From Thalassiosira profunda (lineage: Eukaryota; Bacillariophyta; Thalassiosirophyceae; Thalassiosirales; Thalassiosiraceae), in contig JALLAP010000099.1 of the NCBI GenBank assembly GCA_036939355.1, positions 1 through 22,288 of the forward strand: a stretch of DNA of 22,288 nt, given 5' to 3'. Of this stretch, positions 16,656 to 22,288 are shown piece after piece; the first letter of the stretch is position 1; each line of letters opens with the position of its first letter. Position numbers and translations under genes: made by a program. Under the pieces are notes generated by a model. It worked only from the letters and a program-made list of their open reading frames with translations. It did not search any database and was not told the DNA's origin.

Positions 16656-18254
16656 CCGTCGCCTACCTCACCGAGTTCTGGGCCGCGGCGCTCAAGGACG
16701 GCAAGATCTCGGGGTTGTCCCTCCGCATGTACTTCGACGGGTACAAGGGCGTGCTGACGGGGGATTCGACGGTCGTCGACCCCGCGCTGTACGACCAGTG
16801 CGCGTGCTGGCACGAGATGGGCGGGAGTCCGATCGGCAACTCGCGGGTCAAGGTGAGAAGGGGAAGGTGGCGAGATGATGGGAGAGGTGTGGGGGGGTTT
16901 CTCGTTGTGTGTCGGATGAGATGGCCGATGCCTGGCTGTCCTCGAGAGAGGCCAGCGTGGGATTAATCGGGGCGGTATCCTGTGCATCGTTGGTGTACCC
17001 AGATGTGCATAAGATATGCTGATCTTGGGGAGAATCTTGCTTGAGCCAGAATGGGATGCACCGACATACTGCTCTTCCTCGCTCACACTCCTTCTATTTC
17101 GCCCCAACATTGCAGCTCACCAACGTCAAGGACTGCCTGGCGCGTGGCTTCATCAAGGAGGGCGAGACGCCCCTCGAGGTGGCCGCCCAGCAGCTCATCA
17201 AGGATGGCATCAACGGTGAGTTTGGGATATTTATGCAAAAATCTTCCTCTGTACTGCGACATCGTTGCCCATTCACTAAATTCATCATGCGCGCTCTTTT
17301 GCCAGTCATCCACACCATCGGCGGCGATGATACCAACACCCAGGCCGCGGAGCTTTCCAAGGTACAATCACACTGTTTTTGCGATGCGCGGATATGATGT
17401 AACGCGTGATCTCACTCTCCGACCTCTGTCTGCAATACCAGTACATTTTGGAAAAGCACGGCGGAAAGGTGGTTGTGGTGGGCATGCCCAAGACGATCGA
17501 CAACGACGTCTACCCCATCGTCCAGACCTTCGGGGCCGACACTGCCGCCGAGCAGGGATCCATCTTCTTCCAAAACGTCGTCAGCGAGAGCACGGCGAAC
17601 CCCCGCATGCTCATCATTCACGAGGTCATGGGGCGCGATTCCGGATCCCTCACCGCGTCCACCGCCCAAAAGTACCGCGAACTGATCAAGGCGACCAAGT
17701 TCTGCGGCCCCGGGTTCACCATGACGCAAAAGTCCCGCGACATTCACGCGGTGTGGATTCCCGAGCTCCACTTTTCCATCGAGGCCGAGGGCGAACGCCT
17801 GAAGAAGGTCATGGACGAGAATGGCTGCGTCAATGTGTTCCTGAGCGAGGGCGCCGGCGTCGAGGAGATTGTCAAAGAGATGGAGGCAAACGGCGAGGAT
17901 ATCCCCCGCGACGCGTTCGGGCACATCAAACTCGACAAGATCAACCCGGGGGTGTACTTCTCGAAGCGGCTCGCGACGCTCGTGGGGGCGGAGAAGACGC
18001 TGGTGCAGAAATCGGGATACTTTGCGCGGGCGGCGGCGTCGAATGCGTTCGATCGGGGCCTCATTCGGGAGTGCGCCCAGAAGGGCGTGGAGAGCGCGAT
18101 CGAGGGCGTATCGGGATGCATGGGCCAGGACGAGGACAAGGAGGGCACCCCTATTCGGGCGATCGAATTCGAGAGGATCAAGGGCGGCAAGCCGTTCGAC
18201 AAGGACGTGGCGTGGTTCCAAGCGTTGATCAAGGACATTGGTCAGGTGGCCTAA
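16589..18254 (+). CDS. Pyrophosphate-dependent 6-phosphofructokinase, bacterial type
   Basis: Four exons, 16589-16852, 17116-17215, 17306-17361 and 17442-18254, with introns of 263, 90 and 80 bp, give 410 residues. It interconverts fructose 6-phosphate and fructose 1,6-bisphosphate using PPi. Substrate-defining residues are visible: GGDD (127-130), with Asp in place of the Gly of ATP enzymes, and PKTIDND (156-162), with Lys in place of Gly. Both mark PPi use. Other blocks are GGSPIGNSRVKLTNVKDC, IIHEVMGRDSG, SEGAGV, LDKINPG and VQKSGYF. Length and these blocks fit the ~410-420-residue PFP of proteobacteria and not the alpha/beta plant enzyme. No targeting signal is seen, so it is probably cytosolic. 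The start is the ATG in the right-hand copy of the duplicated block. Confidence 0.96.
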
Positions 18255-18379
18255 TTTCGTGCGCACTGTTATGTGTGTCGAGATTATCGGATTTGCCAAT
18301 TAGAGTCGTATCTGTTAATAGAGGAGAAGCTTGCTGTTTCCCGCCGGAGGAATACGCCACAGAACCGATACAATAGTCA

Positions 18380-19239
18380 TCAGTTGGAGCTAGAGAGCAT
18401 GTAATCATCATCCGTTTGAGACGCAAAGCTCACAAATCCTCTTTTGCTTGCAGTGGCGCTGTCATCTCCATCGGGATCCTTCGTCGACTCTGCTTCAGAA
18501 TGCATTTTGCCTGCCCCTATCTCGACCATTCTCGAAAACAAATTGTCGTCGATCCACTTCTCCAGACCTTCTTCGGTTATCACACCGGAATGCGTGGCCA
18601 ACGGAGCCCCATTATTGTAGAGCACCAAAGTCGGCAATCCACTGATCATGACCCCTTGCAGAAGCAGCTCAACCTTCAGATTGTCGTTGTTGCCGCCCTC
18701 CACGTCGTACTTGACGACGGATAGCTTGTCCGAATGCTTCTTTGCTGTGATGCAGGTTTGCAATGGGATTGAGAATCGTTTGAGAATCGTATGTAGAGTC
18801 AGAGATATCAGTGCCGAGATAACTCACCGCAATTCTCCAAATACGGCTCAATCAGCTTGCAAGGTTGCGCTCCGATTGTGTACCATATTCATATGCGTGA
18901 GATATTGTCAATGGGATTTGAGGCAAGTGTGGAAGATGTGCGTGCACATCATGTGTAAACGACATCATGCAGCAGAGCGCGCGACTGTATTGCAGCAAAT
19001 TTAGAAGACGCAAGCTCACCATCAACCAGCACCGCCCTCCCGTCGGGCGGTCGGAACAGCAACTCGATCATGTTGGAATCGTCGAGCGGCTGCAAATTAG
19101 CGCCGAGTGCCGGCGTCGACGGCCGCATCCCCTTCGGCGGCGCGACGAACGCATTCCGCAGCGGTGAACCCGCGCCCGCCGCGTAGGCGAGGCACCCGCA
19201 GCATGCCGCCGCCAGCCACGAACGGTGCGATAGATGCAT
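18380..19239 (-). CDS. Plastid thioredoxin-like protein with non-canonical active site
   Basis: Exons 19239-19020, 18869-18828 and 18744-18380, with introns of 150 and 83 bp, give 208 residues. The N-terminus is a signal peptide (SWLAAACCGCLAYAAGA) followed by RNA|FVAPP, a close ASAFAP match, so plastid import is predicted. Thioredoxin landmarks are RAVLVD, PCKLIEPYLENCAKKHSDKL, VVKYDVEG, the cis-Pro loop ISGLPTLVLYNNG and a final helix EEGLEKWIDDN. The expected WCGPC is not encoded: the sequence reads GAQPCK, so the first Cys is absent in any splice model I can build. With the only AG acceptor available (18870-18871), strand beta-3 is shortened to LVD-AQPCK. An acidic, Ser-rich tail of ~45 residues follows the domain. 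It may be a non-redox or monothiol member; exon 2 boundaries are uncertain. Confidence 0.75.
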
Positions 19240-19495
19240 AGCAAGGTGGTTATGAGGGTGGCGGCGACGCCAAACCTGCCGCGCGCCCCTGGAGGGAGGA
19301 GCGGCGGAGGAGGTGGCAGGAGAGGTGACACTCGTGACTTGGCCTCCTCAACTCGGGTCTGAGATCTTTTTTCCTCTTTTTTTCCTCTCCGACCACTGCG
19401 TCCATCGTCCATCCCTCTTCACCCCGCCCCCAACGCGGGTCTGCTCCCCCCCACCGTCCATTCATCTGCTCCATATACCCAATACCCTTGCAACC
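19240..19495. promoter_or_regulatory. Divergent promoter of the thioredoxin-like and MGST3 genes
   Basis: The two start codons are 256 bp apart. The region contains T/C-rich tracts (about 19366-19390) and C-rich tracts towards the MGST3 start, a pattern also seen upstream of the phosphofructokinase. The C/T tracts may be a general initiator context in this genome. No specific site is claimed. Confidence 0.45.
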
Positions 19496-20332
19496 ATGAG
19501 CCATTACAAGCCCCTCCTCATCACCCTCGGCACCGCTACGGTCGGCGGATTCGTCGAGACCAAGTACGGCAGCTGCTCCTACGTCTCTGCGCACGGACCC
19601 CAGCTCTCTGCGGTTACGCCGGCCATTCTATCGGCACGGGCTTCTGGACCCTCGCCCACGGCTTCCAGGTGGGCAAGGCCCGCAGCAAGTATTCCGAGCT
19701 CGCCAAGAAGGACGGCGAGAAGGTAAGTTGATGAGATACGCATACTGCAAATTCTTCACAAACAGATGCACCGAGACGCCTCACCCTCTCACTGCTGGCC
19801 TCGACCTCGTCGCAGGACGTAGATGAACGCTTCGCGTATCCCAACCTTTATGCGCAGGGCACCTCTAAGCACGTCCGGGCCTTCAACTGTGTCCAGCGCA
19901 GGTAAGCGGCTCGGAGATGTTGTTTCGTGCAAATCCTTCATAACCATAGAGTCACCTCTCACCGTCCATCGCAGCCACCAGCAGATCTACGAGACCTTCA
20001 CGACGGCTGTTGTGAGCGGGCTCGCTGCCTCTCTCACGTTTCCCCTTTGTTCTGCCGCTTCCACCTTGACGTATGCCGTCGGTAAGAGTTCACACCTCAT
20101 TTATGTGTGCAATTCATCGTGCCACATCTCACAATCGCACATCCCACCCGGAACGAAAGGACGCTATTATCTCAGTAAAGGTTATGCGGAGGCTGCTGAG
20201 GAGGGAGGCGATGCCAGCAAGCGCTACAAGTATCCCCTCGCGAAGTACATGTGGTTCGGTTATCTCGGAAACATCGCGCTGGGAATGGCATCCTGCGTGA
20301 TGATTGTGAGTGGCAAGAAAGCGCTGAAGTGA
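19496..20332 (+). CDS. Microsomal glutathione S-transferase 3-like (MAPEG), with a one-base frameshift in exon 1
   Basis: Exons 19496-19722, 19816-19901, 19975-20081 and 20160-20332 are joined by introns of 93, 73 and 78 bp, all GT-AG and in phase with one another. MAPEG hallmarks are YPNLYAQGT and FNCVQRSHQQIYE, plus GKARSKY near the first membrane span. Hydrophobic segments are KPLLITLGTATVGGF, HSIGTGFWTLAHGF, VVSGLAASLTFPLC and YLGNIALGMASCVMIV. The family conjugates glutathione to hydrophobic electrophiles or reduces lipid peroxides in membranes. In exon 1 the ATG frame runs to ...HGPQLSAV, but the continuation YAGHSIGTGFW is in another frame, one base short at 19612-19614 (GGTTAC). As read, the product is truncated; a missed T in a short T run is the simplest explanation. 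The corrected length would be about 197 residues. Confidence 0.85.
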
Positions 20333-20449
20333 AGAAACAACCTTGACATCGTAATCGTTGCGATTAGGGAAGTGGTTTGCTGCAGCGAAAAATGTTCACT
20401 GGATAGATCCTGATATTGTAACCGTCGCAATACAGACATCTGCGCTCAT

Positions 20450-21427
20450 TTATAATGCAGCAACCCATTCTCGCACGCTCGGGATATACGGGACGATGCG
20501 GCCAAAATTGAGCATAAAGAGCTGCCGGTAGTAACTTCCGCAGGCATCTGGCATGTCGACCGAGTCCAACAGCTGCGGATACTCTTCGACCAATCTCTTC
20601 ACATACGCTGCAATGTTTGGATATTGGGCGATCCTCCCGCCCGGCGCTTTGAAGATGACCGTGTACGCATAGTCGTGCCTCGTCACCCACGCAAAATTCT
20701 TCAGATCGACCTCCGTTATAGAATCGCCCACCAAATAGGAATTCGTCGCGAGGTGCCGGTCCAGTTCCTCCAAACCCTTCAGCACGTCGGCGGCGGCCTC
20801 ATCGTAAGCAATTTGAGATGTCGCGAAGCCGCAGCGATAGGCCCCGTTCCACAGGAGATCAAACCAGTATTTTGTGGCTTTGTCCAGCTCGTCTTCCATT
20901 CCAATCGGTCGCAGATCCACTGGTGGCGACTCCCGCAATCGCCGTGCGTAATCGTTCAGCAGCACCATGATTTCGTTGCTCTCATTCGTCACGATCTTCC
21001 CCGATTTGGCATCGACCAATAGGGGAGCAGTGCATCTGCCTTGATACCTCTCCCCTTCCTCCAAAATGTGTCTATAGCAGTAGTTGTACACACCGGCGAG
21101 ATCTCCCGTGATCAACTCCTCGGCAACACCGTATTGAATGTCGGTTGGACTCGGGTCTGGGAGGATCCACCCACCCTTGCTCGCCTTCTCTGCATTGTCA
21201 ATCAATGTCGTGACAGGAATTCCATCCTCCAAATTCAGCAGTGCAACTGCCGCCTTGACGCGGTGGCACCACGGACAGGGATTCCCGAGGTACAGCTTGT
21301 ACCGCGGGCCGCCCTCCTCCCCATCATCCACGGCGGGCAGTTCCAGCGGCGACGGATCGTTCCCCGCCTGGAACGATTCGCGGACGAACCGACCTTGCTC
21401 GTCGTGGGTGACCAACTCGTTCATCAT
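20450..21427 (-). CDS. Glutathione S-transferase, glutathionyl-hydroquinone reductase (Xi/ECM4) type
   Basis: A single exon encodes 325 residues from the Met at 21427 (a second Met follows directly; an in-frame ATG at 21481 would add 18 residues). The thioredoxin-fold half has YKLYLGNPCPWCHR with Cys51 as the likely catalytic residue, then GWILPDPSP (family: 'GW.F....') and CTAPLLVDAKSGKIVTNESN, the strongly conserved 'P.L.D..T..IV.NES..I' block. The helical half includes LDRHLATNSYLVGDSITEVD and MPDACGSYYRQLF. These fit glutathionyl-hydroquinone reductases, which reduce glutathionyl-quinones. The CPWC active site, instead of the more usual CPWA, adds a second Cys. No targeting peptide is evident with the chosen start. 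Its 3' end faces that of MGST3, 117 bp away. Confidence 0.92.
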   Translation of the reverse strand: MMNELVTHDEQGRFVRESFQAGNDPSPLELPAVDDGEEGGPRYKLYLGNPCPWCHRVKAAVALLNLEDGIPVTTLIDNAEKASKGGWILPDPSPTDIQYGVAEELITGDLAGVYNYCYRHILEEGERYQGRCTAPLLVDAKSGKIVTNESNEIMVLLNDYARRLRESPPVDLRPIGMEDELDKATKYWFDLLWNGAYRCGFATSQIAYDEAAADVLKGLEELDRHLATNSYLVGDSITEVDLKNFAWVTRHDYAYTVIFKAPGGRIAQYPNIAAYVKRLVEEYPQLLDSVDMPDACGSYYRQLFMLNFGRIVPYIPSVREWVAAL

Positions 21428-21462
21428 GAGGCGCCTGGCGATAATAATGATAAATGATGAGG

Positions 21463-21507
21463 TGACGTCAAAGATGCGCATGTGAGCGAACGATCGACGT
21501 TGACGTC
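21463..21507. promoter_or_regulatory. CRE-like TGACGT elements upstream of the GST gene
   Basis: A perfect palindrome TGACGTCA sits at 21463-21470, 36 bp before the chosen GST start codon, and a second TGACGT at 21501-21506 (with GACGTC 21502-21507). In diatoms TGACGT/ACGTCA elements bound by bZIP factors mediate CO2/cAMP responses. The spacer to the upstream gene is only 88 bp, so the elements could be promoter, 5' UTR or, if the ATG at 21481 is used, partly coding. Function is inferred only from the motif. Confidence 0.3.
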
Positions 21508-21515
21508 TGTTGCAA

Positions 21516-21821
21516 TTAATTGTTGGGGTATCCTCGCTCGACGCACCAGACCTGAAAAGTAACAAACTTGACGAACGGCACCAGCAGCTGCTGGGGCGGG
21601 AACCCGGACGTCAGGATCCCGAACGTGAAGGGCTTCTTCGCCGGAGGGGCCTGGTACAGCGACTCCGACGAGGTCGACGCGTCGCCATCATCGCTGGATG
21701 CACGAAGGACGCGTGCCGGTCTCGGTCGAACCGGCCGCGCCGACAGCGGCGAGGGAAGGTGCCCCCACCCGGCGACGGTGGTGGCCGCGTGGGCCAGCAA
21801 TAGAAGGAGGATCCGCTTCAT
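21516..21821 (-). CDS. Small protein with signal peptide, function unknown
   Basis: An ATG at 21821 opens 101 codons. The N-terminus MKRILLLLLAHAATTVAG is a good signal peptide, followed by WGHLPSP. Trp at the predicted +1 site and the following Arg/Pro-rich stretch (SARPVRPRPARVLRASS) are compatible with plastid import. After a Ser/Asp-rich linker, a hydrophobic stretch (FTFGILTSGFPPQQLLVPFV) could be a membrane anchor. It ends ERGYPNN. A good acceptor-like TTACTTTTCAG lies in frame near the end (21552-21562), so the last exon structure is not certain. It lies 88 bp upstream of the GST start on the same strand. I do not recognise the family. Confidence 0.5.
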   Translation of the reverse strand: MKRILLLLLAHAATTVAGWGHLPSPLSARPVRPRPARVLRASSDDGDASTSSESLYQAPPAKKPFTFGILTSGFPPQQLLVPFVKFVTFQVWCVERGYPNN

Positions 21822-22288
21822 GGTGGCGTGTGAGGCGCCGCGCTTTGTGTTTGAGGGACACGCCGGAAAGAAGCTAATTCTACATACAAAGGAATACGTA
21901 TTAATTTTGGAGGGAGAGTTGCAAAAAAGTTGCAACGCCGGAGAATCTTTGCATTTGCGGTCATTTGCAGGAGGACTTTCCCCGAAATCTGACCTCGTTC
22001 ACGACAATGGCGCCGCCGCCGGAGGTGTAGAAGCCACTGTGTGGCTCACAAGTGCTCTGGCACGCAGGGAATTGTCGCCATTGGTGAATCGGAAGGGGTC
22101 CGGCGGAGCTGCTCATACACATGTACTGTGTCGGTGCATGCAAAACTGAGCGGAGGTCTGTTGATACAATTGCTGCCTCGGTGTAGGTGTAGGACGATCG
22201 GCCGAGGACGATCGTCCCAACATCAGTCGGCATCATGACGGGCCTGTCGGCGCGGACCGTGTCCCTCTCGGACCACGTCAAGCGGCGG
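21822..22288. other. Right edge: unresolved; possible start of a plus-strand gene at 22235
   Basis: Two readings compete. On the plus strand an ATG at 22235 opens 18 codons to the window edge (MTGLSARTVSLSDHVKRR), and every codon after the ATG ends in G or C, like the true genes here. On the minus strand a frame is open from the edge to a stop at 21961, but its GC-rich third positions fade after about 100 bases and I see no domain. Either could be a real partial gene. The AT-richer stretch 21870-21960 is probably promoter sequence for the minus-strand small-protein gene. Confidence 0.3.

Noticed and set aside
16516..16878. Start of phosphofructokinase at the left ATG (16516)
   Set aside because: This copy runs through the N into another frame; only the ATG at 16589 leads into the enzyme.
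17412..18299. Long minus-strand ORF (295 codons) opposite the phosphofructokinase exon 4
   Set aside because: It is a mirror of GC-rich third positions in a gene whose plus-strand product is unmistakable; no domain is seen on the minus strand.
1..22288. CRISPR arrays, transposons, tRNA or rRNA genes
   Set aside because: No regularly spaced repeats, terminal inverted repeats with transposase, cloverleaf or rRNA signatures were seen on reading; the only long direct repeat is the assembly scar.

Overview
This window is nuclear DNA from a photosynthetic eukaryote with a compact genome. About fourteen protein genes fit in 22 kb. Most introns are 67-93 bp, with GT-AG ends and strict phase agreement; the two longer ones are 150 and 263 bp. 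Three genes begin with a signal peptide followed by an aromatic residue in an ASAFAP-like context: A|F at 3811-2837, A|F at 16254-15352, and NAFVAP at 19239-18380. This is the bipartite plastid-targeting signal of algae with a red-derived secondary plastid. I infer an ochrophyte (stramenopile) alga; a diatom is plausible but the species cannot be told from the sequence. Coding DNA is GC-rich with GC-rich third positions, which creates many long false ORFs on the opposite strand.

Layout, left to right: a coiled-coil protein cut by the window edge (+, 1-1100); a four-span membrane protein of COPI-associated/TVP15 type (-, 2422-1227); an unidentified plastid-targeted protein (-, 3811-2837); a divergent proteasome-alpha-like protein with a signal peptide (+, 4203-5498); a BMT5-like rRNA uracil methyltransferase domain fused to zinc fingers (-, 7025-5487); a C5-cytosine DNA methyltransferase (+, 7209-9930); a conserved-looking protein of unknown function (-, 11534-10034); mitochondrial-type elongation factor G, probably the EF-G2 recycling paralogue (-, 14873-11611); a spacer with telomere-like repeats (about 15046-15094); a plastid-targeted glyoxalase-fold protein (-, 16254-15352); a bacterial-type pyrophosphate-dependent phosphofructokinase (+, 16589-18254); a plastid thioredoxin-like protein with an altered active site (-, 19239-18380); a microsomal glutathione S-transferase 3 homologue carrying a one-base frameshift (+, 19496-20332); a glutathionyl-hydroquinone reductase-like GST (-, 21427-20450); and a small signal-peptide protein (-, 21821-21516).

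Intergenic spaces are short (76-478 bp), and many genes share divergent promoters or converge; one convergent pair overlaps inside the coding sequence by 12 bp. The right third groups four thiol, glutathione or glyoxalase-fold genes within 6.5 kb, which may be chance. The window also has a clear assembly scar: a 72-bp duplication around a single N at the start of the phosphofructokinase gene.

I see no mobile element, CRISPR array, rRNA or tRNA. The most unusual points are the secretory proteasome-like protein, the thioredoxin without a CxxC pair, the duplicated ITLTQG motif in the DNA methyltransferase, and the zinc-finger BMT5 fusion.
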